Source: Ctenosaura bakeri
Taxonomy: Eukaryota > Chordata > Lepidosauria > Squamata > Iguanidae
Reading direction: 5' to 3'
Assembly (NCBI GenBank): GCA_948474755.1
Contig: CAOLHI010001480.1
Span: 350,526 to 414,525 of the forward strand
Length of the DNA: 64,000 nt
Under the pieces are notes generated by a model. The model saw only the letters and a program-made list of their open reading frames with translations. It had not been told where the DNA came from and searched no databases. The stretch's first letter is position 1. Each line of letters starts with the position of its first letter. The translations under genes were made by a program, and so were the position numbers. This document shows, piece after piece, positions 34,425-46,325 of the stretch.

Positions 34425-35175
34425 TGTTACCCCAAAATGTAGGTGACTCAGGGGTCCTCCCATGATGCCAGTGCTTCCATGTGACAATGGGGAATTAGCT
34501 CAATTAGAAGGCCTGCAATTGGGGGGAAACCTAACAAGATCTTCCACCAATGTTTATGGGGTCCTCACAGGAAAAAAAAAACCAGCCAGAGATTCCAAAT
34601 TAAACTGAAGTGTGTTTTATTGAAAAAGATTCAATCACACATGAAAAGATCCAAGCACTCACACAAGAGCTAACCAAAGGGAATAAAGTTGTTTTATGGA
34701 ATGGGTGATAATTACTGATCCAGACAGCAGTGAAGAAAGCAGTGATGTGGCTTAGACTTGTGCTAAGGACTGTACTTGTTTGGGAATCAGAGCAACAGCA
34801 TGGTGTTCAGCAAGAGAGATACTGCATCAAATTGTTCAAAACAGGGTTTTTATACCCAAAATCTGTTTGAGGGGGCATGGTGTGAAAGGCTCTCTGGCCG
34901 AGCAAACAATGGAGGTTGCAGCATGGGCAGTGGAACCTGGACAGAGTTAATGGTCTTAGTGTTAGGTGACAAAGAGTTAATGGCTGTTGTAATAACTCTA
35001 GTTGTGGACAGGTAAGGAAACAATACAGGGAAACATCCAGGTGCAAGGAAGAAGGGCTGAAACAATCAGTATTTTTAAGGGAACTTCCCTTTGCTATTGT
35101 GTGATATCAGAGATGTTACAGCTTCATCTTAAGCCTTTTATCTCTGATGTAAACCTGGTAATCTGTTTAACAGTG
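34425..35175 (-). mobile_element. Solo LTR of the 'TTTTGGGGTAACA' family (antisense)
   Basis: On the + strand it begins TGTTACCCCAAAATGTAGG. Its first 200 bp share an ordered set of words with the LTRs at 41390 and 42847 (gccagtg, ggggaattag/attatt, ccaatgttta, tgtttta/tctttattg, gtggcttagacttgtg). Read on the minus strand it has a TATA-like box (gggtataaaaac) near 34853 and polyA-type words near 34610. The left edge is clear; the right edge (about 35175) is not. Confidence 0.65.
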
Positions 35176-36250
35176 AGCGTGGCTATGCCTAGAGAGGATT
35201 TTCTGACCTACTTTGCTGCATACGTGTTCAGTCAGTAATTTTCCTCTGCTCAGCTCAACCTTCCATTCACTTCCAAGATCCATTTTGTTTCAGTGCCAAT
35301 TAAACTTTGACAAGTAAATCATATTTTGCCAACTAAACTAATCGAATCTGGGGTTTGTGCAGGCCAGTAACAATTGAGCAGGCAATGGAGATGCCCATTT
35401 TTCTGTCGTTCTCTCCCCACCTTTCACTCTACCTCAGAAAAAGAATACGGAAGGGAAAGGAGCCTACCCACTACAGATTCTACGAAGCATTTTAGCTCAC
35501 GGTCTCAAATGCTACTTCTCTTCTGACTTAGGATCTAAAAAAAATCCTTTTTTCTAAAGCAGACACAGTGTCCACATCTAGAATAGATATTAGGCCTCTT
35601 CAGACATGATGGCTGAGTAGTAACCCATTAGCACAGAAACAAAGCCTAATTAGTCTATTGGATATCCATGCTTATTATTTTTCCTATCATTTAATCTACT
35701 TGGTTGGTCCCTCCTGCAAACTTTAGCTGTTATGTTAGTTTATGTTGTGACCTTGGAGAGGTATGGTGTCTCTTCCACATTATGTAATTTGAGATTAAAT
35801 ACTTTGAAATTTATTTTAGTTATTTTAGCTCTGTTTAAAAGAGGTAAAACCAGTCCCATGGCCCCTAGGAAGGCATTTTGGTTAAACAACTTGTTTTTTC
35901 AGAAATATAAAATAATATGGCTATGACAACAGTGAACTATTGGACATAGTCTGTGCTCAGTCAGAGTTTTACCAGCCCCAGTCCCTCGTGCTATACAGAT
36001 TAGGGATGGAACGAATCCAGAATTTTCTGAATCCAGATCTGGATCCGAATCCCTGGAAGGTTCTGGGAATCCACAAATCTCGAATCTTTCGAATCCTTTT
36101 TTTTTTAAAGGGGGGGTTTAAAAAGCAAGGGAAAGAAGGATAATCTTGGGCAAGACACACTCTCTCAGCCTTAGCAATTGTCATAGTTTTGCCTCAGGAT
36201 CTCCCCAGATTGAAAATGTCATGAAGGCCCTGTTTACAATGTAAATACCA
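35176..36250. other. Intergenic, mostly unassigned; small SINE scrap
   Basis: There is no gene here. 36138-36175 ('atcttgggcaagacacactctctcagcctta') is a scrap of the SINE body seen at 17.7 kb. 36003-36105 contains overlapping 'gaatcc' and 'ggatcc' palindromic words of unknown origin. Confidence 0.5.
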
Positions 36251-36577
36251 ATCAGGAACAGATTCACGCTCACACGTATTCAATAAACTTGATAAAAGAT
36301 TTATTGTAACATAGCGAGGGATGCTGTCTTACAGACGTCAAAGCTCGAGAATGGGATCTGGTTCCCACACTCTACACTTAAATGGACAGTTTCCCCTGAG
36401 ATAGTTGTAAAAGGACAAACGACCCCAATCACCATGACTACTATCTGTCCAAGCAGTTCCTTTGAAATTCTAGCCGGAAGGAATGTTCATCACCTAGGAA
36501 TAACCTAACATTCTACTATCCCTATTCCCTCAGGCTACTGCCATACAAAAGCTATAAAATGTGGGGGCACCCCGACA
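36251..36577 (-). mobile_element. Gypsy LTR, left flank copy
   Basis: 327 bp, the same LTR as at 37870-38197 (inverted), 58540-58866 and 63370-63691. Read on the minus strand it starts TGTCGGGGTGCCCCCAC and ends in 'cgtgtgagcgtgaatctgttcctga'. It is followed on the + side by the complement of the polypurine tract (ctgcccccctt), so it is a 3' LTR. Confidence 0.9.
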
Positions 36578-36755
36578 TCCTGCCCCCCTTCAGAAGAAAG
36601 AAAAAAAATACATACAGACATATATATACGATACATAGAAAATACCACAGAACAGTAGAAATACAGGAAGACTAAATAGCAAAATAAATGCAGCAGAAAT
36701 CAATCGGGGCGTTGAGGCACATCAGGTGTAGAGGAAGTCAGCGAAGCGGCCCTCT

Positions 36756-37592
36756 TCAGCAAACTGGAATGAAAAACAGGATGAATAGCTTTGAGGGAAG
36801 AAGGGAGATCCAGTTCAAAGAGACATCATTGATAGCCCGTTTCACAGGAAAAGGACCGAGAAAGCGAGGGGAAAGTTTCTTAGATGGGGAGGGTGAGGAA
36901 ATATTTTTAGAAGCAAGGAATACCAAATCACCAGGTTTATAAGGGGGATTAGGCTGCCGTTTACGGTCAGCGAAGCGTTTGTGGGAAGCCTTGGCGAGGG
37001 AGAGAGCATGCGAGACGGATTGCCGAATTTCAGAAAATTTAGAGACCCAAGCAGACACAGAGGGAGGAGCAGAAGAGGAGAGGGAGAGGTGGGGGTAAGG
37101 GGAAGGTAGAAAACCGTAAACAATCTCAAAGGGGGGCTTCCCAGTGGAGGAATGAACTGTATGGTTAATAGCAAATTCAGCGAAAGGGAGGAGCGAGGCC
37201 CAATTATTTTGGTTCTCAGAAACAAAACACCTAAGAAACTGCTCAAGGGATTTGTTAACACGCTCAGATTGGCCATCCGTCTGGGGGTGATAAGCACTGC
37301 TGAGATTCTGAGTGACGCCCAGTGTTTTCAGCAGACACGACCAAAACTTGGAAGTAAAAACAGGATCCCTGTCCGAAATAATTACAGAAGGCAATCCGTG
37401 AAGTCTCCATACATGATTAACAAACAGGTCAGCCAATTTCTCAGCACAAGGGACCCTTTTTAGGGGTACAAAATGACATTGTTTGGAAAAATGATCGGTA
37501 ATAACCCAGATGACATGAAAACCTTGTGAGGAGGGGAGAGATACGATAAAGTCCCATGCAACGACCGCCCAAGGGCCAGAAGGAACAGGCAA
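36756..37592 (-). CDS. Gypsy integrase (3' end of pol), open fragment
   Basis: 278 residues, open, in the minus frame. It covers the integrase core of a Ty3/Gypsy element: the first catalytic Asp in AWDFIVSLPSS, the second in ISDRDPVF, and the Glu in SERVNKSLEQ (a D-D-35-E type spacing), preceded by AYHPQTDGQ. A GPY/F-like module (FLGPFPVKRAIND) and a PGDLVFL block lie downstream. The upstream HHCC zinc-binding part is cut off at 37604. No chromodomain was seen. The right-hand copy of this region (59118-59900) is frameshifted, whereas this one is not. Confidence 0.9.
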   Translation of the reverse strand: MPVPSGPWAVVAWDFIVSLPSSQGFHVIWVITDHFSKQCHFVPLKRVPCAEKLADLFVNHVWRLHGLPSVIISDRDPVFTSKFWSCLLKTLGVTQNLSSAYHPQTDGQSERVNKSLEQFLRCFVSENQNNWASLLPFAEFAINHTVHSSTGKPPFEIVYGFLPSPYPHLSLSSSAPPSVSAWVSKFSEIRQSVSHALSLAKASHKRFADRKRQPNPPYKPGDLVFLASKNISSPSPSKKLSPRFLGPFPVKRAINDVSLNWISLLPSKLFILFFIPVC

Positions 37593-37604
37593 AGGTTGCA
37601 GTTA

Positions 37605-38197
37605 TTAATGATGTCTGTTTTCTGAAACTGGATTCCCCCTCCCCTTAAAGCTATTCGCGCCTATCCTGTCTTTCATTCTAAAGCTTTCGCCCTAAGAGGG
37701 CCCCTTCGCTGACTTCTTCACCGGCTGATGCTCCTGACGGCCCCTTCTACTGATTCTGCTGCATTCAATTCCTGCTGATTTGTCTTCCTGTATTTCTACC
37801 GTTCTGTGGTATTTTCTATGTATCATATATATATGTCTGTATGTATTTTTTTTCCTGAAGGGGGCAGGATGTTGGGGCGCCCCCACATTTTATTGCTTTT
37901 GTATGGCAGCTGCCTGTGGGAATGGTGATAGTAGAATGTTAGGTTATTCCTAGGTGTTGAACATTCCTTCCGGCTGGAATTTCAAAGGAACTGTCGGACA
38001 GATAGTAGTCATGGTGATTGGGGTCGTTTGTCCTTTTTACAACTATCTCAGGGGAGAAACTGTCCTTTTAAGTGTAGAGTGTGGAACCAGATCCCACTCT
38101 CGAGCTTTGACGTCTGTAAGACAGCATCCCTTGCTATGTTACAATAAAGCTTCTATCAAGTTTATTGAATACGTGTGAGCGTGAATCTGTTCCTACA
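37605..38197 (+). mobile_element. Gypsy integrase tail plus 3' LTR, inverted, at the outer edge of the left palindrome arm
   Basis: It begins abruptly inside the integrase tail (ttattaatgatgtctgttttctgaaactgg) in the opposite orientation to the fragment just to its left. It runs through a polypurine tract (gaagggggcagga) and a complete LTR at 37870-38197 (tgttggggcgcccccac ... ctgttcctaca). This head-to-head join of two pieces of the same element marks the palindrome's left boundary. Confidence 0.9.
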
Positions 38198-38209
38198 GAT
38201 AAGGTGGGC

Positions 38210-39090
38210 CCAAAATTTTGGGCATAATGCCCATTTGGAAGTATAGAGAAAATGTGGTCCAAAGATACAAGCAAATTACTTAAATTACTTCAAGCAGTAA
38301 TTTAGAGAAAACCTGTATAAAATGATATATAGATGGTATCTAACTCCAAATAAACTGTTCAAAATGTGCCAGAATGTTTCAAACCAATTCTGGAATGTCA
38401 TGATAAGGAAGTCTCCTTTTTTCATAGGTGATGGACTTGTAAAAAGACAAAAAGTTACTGGTTTAAGATTTGTATGTTAATAAAAAAAATTAAGGTAGAC
38501 GTTGTAATGTTAACAGAAATGTTTCTGTTGTGCATTGTGGATAAAGAACTGGATAATAAATATGGATTACCTCTTTGTTATATAATGACAGCTGCAAGAA
38601 TACTCTTTGCTCAAACCTGAAAATGGACTGAAGCACCAACAATGGAAGAATGGATTATTAAAGTTGCTGAATTTGCCCAAATGGCCAATTTTACCTGGAT
38701 TCTAAAAGAACAAGCCAACAGAAGACTTTCCGAATGACTAGAAACTGTTTAGGGACTTTTTGAGTAACAAAAAATCTAATGATGTAATCTGTGGTTATGA
38801 TTATTAATCATTTTAGTAGGATTATTCCGTTAGATCTGTACTGGTGGATAATAGTTTTTCTTTTCTTTTTCCGTTTTCAGTCATTACAGATAACACTGTA
38901 AGGAATCAGAGGCTTGGGTATTAGTTGGTTGGGTATTAGTTATATATTTTCTTTTTCTTTTCTTTCTCTCTCCTTTTCCTGTTTCTTTATCTTTTGAATA
39001 TATATTATTTGGATTGTAAATTAAATTGTTAGTGAAGAAAGAAAAAGAAAAAGAAAAAGAAAAGAAAGAAAGAAGGAAACAAACTCCTAA
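38210..39090 (+). mobile_element. L1-like LINE, C-terminal end of ORF2 (left arm)
   Basis: It reads as the tail of a reptilian L1 ORF2: IYRWYLTPNKLFKM, then SNQFWN, WWTCKK and later MTAARILFAQT, with stops in between. It ends in a (gaaaa)n run. The mirror copy is at about 57660-58530. Confidence 0.75.
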
Positions 39091-39289
39091 ATGCACCAAC
39101 AAAGGGTGGGTGGTTGGCTTTAAACTGAATCTTTGGAGGGTTGGAGATGGTAACTCAAAGCTCCCAAAGGCAAACACTAACACAAGGATGTGAATTCTAG
39201 GGGTAGAAGACGAGGGATAGAATGAGCGTCGCAGTAAAAATTATAGTATATTAATAAATGAGAATAAACAAAGCTTCAGATTCTATATA

Positions 39290-41389
39290 ATACCTAAACA
39301 CTTACCTAATAAATTTGAAAACAAGTAAGATGGGCTTGAAATCCTAGTACAGAAAGGTAGATATAGCTTTATAGGCATAACACACCTGGTGGGATGACTT
39401 CCGTGCTTGGAATATAACAGTTGAAGGATATAAGCTATTCAAAAAGAATAGATATGGCAAAAACGATGGGGGAGCATTATACATCAAAGACAAATTCACT
39501 TGTACAGAAGTTCAAGAGGCAGATCAGAGTGGACCTGCTGAGAGCTTTTGGGTAAAAACAAATGGAGAAAGAAATGAAAGCAATGTCTTGATAGGAGTCT
39601 ACTACAGGTCATCTAACCAAACAAGAGGTGAAGGATTGTGCTTGTAAGAAACAAACTCAATAAATCTCAAAGATACAAGAATTAGTAGTTATAGAGGCTT
39701 CATTTACCTTGCTGCTCTCTGCTCAGAAACTAACTCTGTTAAGCATAGGTTCTCCAACAAATTCCTGATGTGCCTTTCAGACAATTTGATTTCAAAGGCA
39801 GAGGAAAGACCAAAAGGATCAGTAATCCTAGACCTGATCCTAATAAATAGAAAGGAGTTGGTTCCTAGAATCAAAGCAGTTGGTACTTTAGGGGGAAGTA
39901 ACTATGTAATGCTAAAACTCACCACTGTGAAACAAGGCAAAGAAAAGTGTAGTCAAACACAGACCTCGGATTTCAGGAAAGCTGATTTAAACAACTTCAG
40001 GTGAATATGGAGTAGAATCTCATGGCTAGAGATGCTAAAAGAAAAAGACACCTAGCAAGGATGAGAGTTCTTGATGATGGAGTTTGCACAGTCACAAACA
40101 ATCCCATGGGAAAAGAATAATGGGAAACAACTGAAAAAGCCAATGAAGCTGCATAGCAAACTTAAGGTAGGAAGTGAGAAGAAAGGAGCATGTATAAAGA
40201 ATGTGTGAGGGAAAGGTTGGACAGAACCTAAGTCCAAATAAAATATACATGATGTACCTTTAAGTTTGCACCTGGGAATGACAGTGGATGATGCAATCCC
40301 ATGTATTCTGCAATGAAGCTTTATCGGGTTATGTAACCAAGGCAGGAAGGTTGCATCAGCACCTCTAGCAAGGGCTGCTAGAGTTACATCAGCAATGGCT
40401 GTATACAAGGGTGTGTGTTCTCAGCCCTCTATGCCCTCTTGATGTCTGGGGAGCGGCCAGAGGCTATGTTCCGCATGCTGTTGAATGCTGAATACTCCGT
40501 TGGAGATTTGTATATACGGTATATATTGTAACTCAAGAGTAAAGCCCCCTGTTGGAAGATAACATTTGCATGGGAGCATTTTTCCTGTCTTCAAGGTATT
40601 TGCTGTTAATGGTTAACACTCTGCTGGGGCGCTTCAAGCTGTGTGAGTAAACTCTGCTGTATGGTGATTTTTAAACACTTGACTCTGGTGAACTGTCTTT
40701 TTGCCAGAGCTCAGTGCTGGAGGGAAGTGCTACTGGGGCTTTTGTATAGCTCCCTCTATTGACTCCCACCATCCCTTTGACAGAATGGAAGTAAGGATGA
40801 ATTAACAAGGAAGAAAAACAGATTTGTGTTCCAGCTTACAGGATTAAAACTGGCTGGACTAGCTAGGTAATTTGAAGCCAGAGGATGACTAAGAAAATGG
40901 TGCAGGCACTGCTCAGTTAAATATAGTAAAATGCTAACAATATCACAACAAGAAGGCAGAACTGCTCCATGCCTATTTTGCTTCAGCTTTCTCCTCAAGA
41001 AAGAACTGTGTGTATCCATGCATCAGCAGTCACCTTTGCACAAGATCTGGATTACAAATCTAAATTAGCAAGGAAATAGATAGGAATCATCTAGTTAACC
41101 TAAATGAGTCCAAATCATCAGGGCCAGATAAACTGCATCCCATTGTAGAGTACTGAAGAAACTTGCTGATGAATTATCTGAGCCACTTGCCATCATTTTT
41201 GAGAAATCTTGGAGAACATATGAGGTGCCAGAAGATTAGAGAAGTGCAAACACTGTCTCTCTTTAAAAAAGAGGGCAGGGGGCAAAAAAAGAAGATTTAG
41301 GGACAGTACAAATCAGTCAGCTTCACCTCGCTAATCCTAGGAAAAATATTAGAAAAGATTATACAGGAACCTGTCTGCTGTTACCCCAA
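39290..41389 (+). mobile_element. CR1-like LINE A: endonuclease to RT, interrupted (left arm)
   Basis: The endonuclease part reads GGALYIKDKFTCTEVQEA, then SNVLIGVYYRSSNQT near 39470-39620. A clean frame at 39768-40004 follows (VILDLILINRKELVPRI). About 40405-40740 looks inserted (possibly an LTR; a 'gagtaaagccccctgttggaag' word and a TATATA near 40515). RT-side text resumes at 40780 and reaches SSGPDKLHP and a KILEKIIQEPVC equivalent near 41360, where the LTR cluster begins. Confidence 0.75.
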
Positions 41390-43000
41390 AAAGTGAGTGA
41401 GTCGGGGTCTGCCCACAATGCCAGTGCGAAATGGTGGGGAATTATTAAATAAAAGAATAGACCTGCGAGAAGGAAGTAACCTAAAAGAATCTTTGAACCA
41501 ATGTTTACCAGTACTTCTGCATGGAAAAACCAGTTGAGACTCCAAAAGTAAGCTTGTTTGTTCTTTATTGGGGGGATTAATCATATGCCTAAGATCTAAA
41601 CAGTCATGCAATCAAGTTAATAATGAAGAAGGGAGGAAAGTTTTGGATAGTGAGGTTTCAGGGTGTAGTGGGTGATATTTACTGGTTGGTCTAGAAGAAC
41701 AGCAAAGAAGCAACAGTGTGGCTTAGACTTGTGTCTAAGAACAGTACACAATCAGAAATTGGAGCAGCAGAGTGGCAACCTGCAATCAGTGTCCTGCAAG
41801 TTGACTGACCCAAACTAGGGGGGTTTATATAACCAATTTCTGCCTAGAGGACAAGGGTGTGAATGGCTCTCCAAAGATGATTAAACAATGGAGTTTGCAA
41901 AGTAGACAAAGAGGTCTGCAGGGCTAATGGTCTTAGTAACAGGTGACAAAGGGCTAATGATCGCCCTGGATAGCCTCAGTGCTTGTCTGATTGGTTTTAG
42001 GACAAAGAAGGGGTTTGTGTGGTCAGAGGAAGAGGAGTTAAAATAATCAGCAGTCTGGTGGAATCTTTCAGTTGCTGTTGTCCAAAAGTTGTTAAGGCTA
42101 ACTGCAAGCTGTTACCCTGATTTCTGTGGGGGTCCCATGAGGAACACTTAAGTGCCGCGCCAAATTACAAAATTGGGAATTAGTCAAAAGAGCACAAGCT
42201 AGCAATACTTCACCAAACGAAGTGACAGCAAGGGGCTACGGAAGCCAGGAGCAATACGAGGAAGCGCTCAAAGTCAGGGGTTTTTTCTTGCACAGGGGAA
42301 AATGTGGCCATAGGCTAGTCCATACTTGGGGAGCACAATTAGTTTCCAGGCTGGAGACAAAGCCTCCAAAAGGTCAGAATTTTACATGATTGAGTTAAGA
42401 TTGAATTGTCAGTAGAGTAGCCAGATCCTGAAAACACAGAGTGCTTGACATTTGAGTATTCAGCTAGTCAAGCTGCCTGCTCGGGGCAGGGAGTTCTTTG
42501 TAAGCAGCGTGCATACATAATGTGGTACTTGCCTTGAGGTCTCCTGAAGCGGTGGTTCGGCTCTTTCTGACCTGCCTGTATTTGTTTGGAATATTACAGC
42601 AATTAGCAGCCATGCTTGTGTGCAAGCTTGTACGGGGGCCTAGCAAGCACAAGGAGGGTAAAGGGGTATAGTAGGCCAAATTATTGATATGAAAATGATA
42701 TCTATAATCCCCACAAGTCCGGGCTAGGAACCACAGTAACGAAGTCTATCATCTCTGCAGTTTCCTGGAGACTTCTCTTGCAGGTGCTGGCTGTGCACAG
42801 TGTCAGCAGGAGGACATTCACAGTCAGAGACACTAACAGTCAGTACTGTTACCCCAAAAATGTAGCTGCCACGGGCGAGATCCCTTGCAAAAGTGGGGAA
42901 TGAATTAGCTCGAAGTTTATGAGGCTTGCAAAAGAGGGGTAGTTCAGTGAGACCTTTTCCACATATGTTTACAGGCTATACTGTCTAGCACACAAACAGT
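41390..43000 (-). mobile_element. Cluster of related LTRs in tandem (left arm)
   Basis: Three TGTTACCC starts at 41390, 42111 and 42847, spaced about 720-735 bp. Read on the minus strand each unit ends in 'aattccc ... ggacccccnga ... gggtaaca'. The first has ccaataaagaac as polyA signal and a TATATAA box, and the second a TATAAAAA box (in its right-arm mirror at 54500). There is no gag or pol between them, so they look like nested or tandem solo LTRs. Relatives: the LTR at 34425. Confidence 0.65.
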
Positions 43001-43849
43001 CCTGTCTGACTAAACACACTTATTTTTTTTACTAATCAGGCTTTGGGACTTAAATATTTCAAAATATAACATCCAAGAAATGCTCAGCCTGTAATAACCA
43101 TCAATAAATGTCAAACAAAATCCACTGCCATTCTGCTTGGCTTCTGTACAATATGGAAATTAAGAGATGGATCAAGTTGTTTAACTCAGGTAGCAAAATG
43201 TCTTAACAGATGCTAACTTCCTCCCTCTTCTTACTACAGTGGTTATAAGAGCTTGAATTATTTTATTTTTTGAATAATTCATCATACTATCTGTCAAACA
43301 ATGGTTTTGGCTTTTTCATTTTTAAATCTGCAGGGTTTCACTTCATGCTTTTGCTCACAGACTTAACATGTTTTAAGTATGAAGTATGTTTTCTTTTCAG
43401 ACACATGTGCACAATTACATAATTTCCTTCATCTTACATCATCAATGGATTGTTTTTCTTTCCCTTGGTTCCTTGGGAGAAATGCCTGTGAATCCTGTAC
43501 ACATTTATTTGCTGATTTCACACTCATAGCCGATTTAAAAAAAAATGTATTAACCATGGTTCAGACAGCAGGCATCTCGGCTTCTTTCATCATTAATGCC
43601 TCACCCCACCCCACCCCACCCCCACCCCCAGTAGCTTGAGCTTTAACACCATAAGTACAGTTCTGAGAAGAAATTATTCTGTTGCTTCTCTGGCAGTTGC
43701 ACTGCAAAATGACTTAAAACCAGACACTGGAAAAGAATCAAGAGTTTGCAGAAGTCTATAGGTTTAAGTCACATGATGACCATCCATAGTAGCCACAGGC
43801 CAAAAATCCACTTGAAAGCTAGGTGAACATAGAACTGGATTCTAACAAA
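43001..43849. other. Unassigned arm sequence with C-rich low-complexity run
   Basis: There is no gene here. 43603-43632 is a (cccca)n run; the mirror at 53167-53199 is (ggggt)n. The rest is AT-rich and not recognised. The mirror is 52990-53849. Confidence 0.5.
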
Positions 43850-45900
43850 GCTGCTGAAAAAGAAGTGTGATCCTACTCCTATTGATGCAGCTTTTTTAGC
43901 TGTATGCTGTTGAATAATGTTCTCCTTGTGATCAACTAAGACTCCTATACCACTTTCACATGTACTTTGCCCAAGCCACTTGTCACCCTGATCTTATATC
44001 TGTGCATTTGATTTTTCCTGCTCAAGCGTGTAGTACTTTGCATTTCTCCCTGATGTAATTCCTTTTGCTAGTTTTGGCATCTCTGATCTGTTAAGGCCAT
44101 TTTGAATTCTTATCCTGTCTTCTGGGGTATTAGCTACTCATCCTAATTTGGTGCTGTCTGCCAATTTGATATGAATACCCTCTGTACCATCATCCAACCC
44201 ATTGCTAAAGATGTTGAATAGCACTGGTCCCAGGACAGAACCCTGTAGCATCCCACTAATCATTTATCTCCAGGATGAAGAGGAGCCATTAGTGAGCACC
44301 TTCTGTATTCAGTCAGTCAACCAATTACAAAACCACCTAGCAATAGCATTGTCTATTTGTTTACAAGAATGTCATGGGGAATCTTGCCTTATTGAAATCA
44401 AGATAGCTCCATCCACTGCATTCCCTCCATCTACCAATCTTATAGCTCTATTAACTATATCGAGAGAGAAAGAAGAAGATTAGTTTGACATGACTTTTTT
44501 TGGCAAATCCATGTCGAGTTTTTAGCCATCACAGTATTCATTTCTAAGTGCTTACAGACTGTCTGTTTAATTATCTGCTCTAGAAAGTTCCTAGTATTGA
44601 TATCAGGGTAACTGGGCAGTAATTGTTTGGCTCTCTTTCCCCCCCCCCCCCCCGCTTTTTAGAAATGGAGAGCAACATTTGCCATCCTCCATTCCTCTGG
44701 GACTTCTGATCTCCAGGTGTAGCGGCTAAATTCCAGGAACCGGAGATGCTCGAAATGGAAAGCAAGAGTTTATTTAGTCGCCCGGGGCTCTCTGGTGGAA
44801 TCTCTTCCAAAAACAGAAGCCCTGAACATTCATCTCTCTAAGGTTTTATACTTTTACATGGACAATTGCAACATTTGCCAGCTTGACATTTCTTGATCAT
44901 TTGCCTTCCTTATGACGCTCTTCTGCAACCGTCGTAACACTGAACAAAACATCCTAAACAGAAATACTGCTCAACCAGTATCTAGCTAAGCTGATATACG
45001 TACACATGATTACTCAAACAGCTCCTCAAGATCTCACAGTTCATGAACTTGTAATTTTCTTTCTCAATCTGCTCTCACACAGGAACTCTCAAAGATTATT
45101 GCCAATGGGTCTGAAATTACTTCTGCCAATTCTTTTAAAACTCTTTGATGTAGTTCATTTCTGCCTCCTCTGGTGACTTTAATACATTTAGAGTAGCCAG
45201 ATATTCCTCTACTACCTCTTTATCTATTCTGTGTCTGGATTTCTCCTATTACATCATCTGTTCCATTCCATTTGATTCCAGGTTGAGCACTGTTTTTCTT
45301 TTGAAAGAAGACTGAGGCAAAGAAGGCCTTTTCTGTGTCCTCTGTTACCATTTCTCCATCCTCTTCTCACAGAGATCCTACCAGCTCCTTGTTTTTTTAT
45401 TTCCTACAGACATAACCAAAAAAACCCCCTTTTTATTGTTTTTAACATCTTCTAGCAACCCTGAGCTCATTCTGCACTTTAGCTTCCCTACACATGCTGG
45501 CTATTTGTTTGAATTCCTCTTTGATAATTTCCCCCTGTTTCCATTTCTTGTACATGTGCCTTTTACACCACAGTTCTGTTGAAAATTCTTTAAACATCCA
45601 TCTTGGATTCTTTAGATACCTCTCATTTTTCCTTCTCCATTTGAATTGTTTGAGATTATTCCTTCAATATCTTGCTTTCAAGAAACTCTCATTCAACAAA
45701 AATTCCCCTTCTTTCAATATTCCTAATGGATAAGAGACAGAGCTTCAGCTCAGTTTGGCAGTTCTCCTTGACTGTGGAATCACTCCCAGTATTTCCCTAA
45801 ATTTACTGAAGTCTACCTTCTAAAAGGCTAGAATGCATGTCTCACTATGCCTTAGCTTCCCCTTCACTTTATAATAAAGTGCAGGAGAACACAATCGCTT
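43850..45900 (-). mobile_element. CR1-like LINE B (left arm), split by an LTR
   Basis: On the minus strand it is a degenerate CR1 ORF2; the blocks are listed for the right-arm mirror, where the frames read better. It contains a 15-16 nt C run at about 44640-44654 that is only 6 nt in the mirror. The insertion at 44718-45079 is an LTR. Confidence 0.75.
44718..45079 (-). mobile_element. Small solo LTR inside CR1 B (left arm)
   Basis: Starts TGTAGCGGC and ends CTCACA on the + strand, flanked by CAGG on both sides (44714-44717 and 45080-45083). It is the mirror of the right-arm LTR at 51755-52112. Confidence 0.85.
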
Positions 45901-46189
45901 CCACCTAAGAATCCTGCCGAACAAAATTTGGCTACCAGTACTGAAGACGAAATCAAGACTCTAAATATGCCAATGAACACAACCCAGACTCTGGAAGGTC
46001 CTTCTACAAGAAATAATACAATAGATGGCTAATGCACTGTTTATGCATATCCCCTGACTAACAACTCAAACCTGGAGGATATTCCATTTAACAATAGGCC
46101 ATCACACAGGCCAATTTAACATATGCAAATTGCTTCTTCCCATCCTGGGATTACACAAGTATATATACTCAGCCTCCTACTCCCATGTC

Positions 46190-46325
46190 ACCAGACCCCT
46201 CTGAGGATGCCAGCCACAGATGCAGGCAAAACATCAGAAGAAAATACTAATAAACATGGTCTCAAAGTCCAGAAAACCCACAACAAGCTAATATCAATAA
46301 TACTCATAATAATTCTAACTTAATT
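46190..46325 (+). repeat. 'PATDAGK' repeat tail (left arm)
   Basis: 'cctctgaggatgccagccacagatgcaggcaaaacatcagaagaaaat...gaaaacccacaacaagctaat', the same repeat as at 4870-5105 and mirrored at 50525-50660. Confidence 0.6.
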
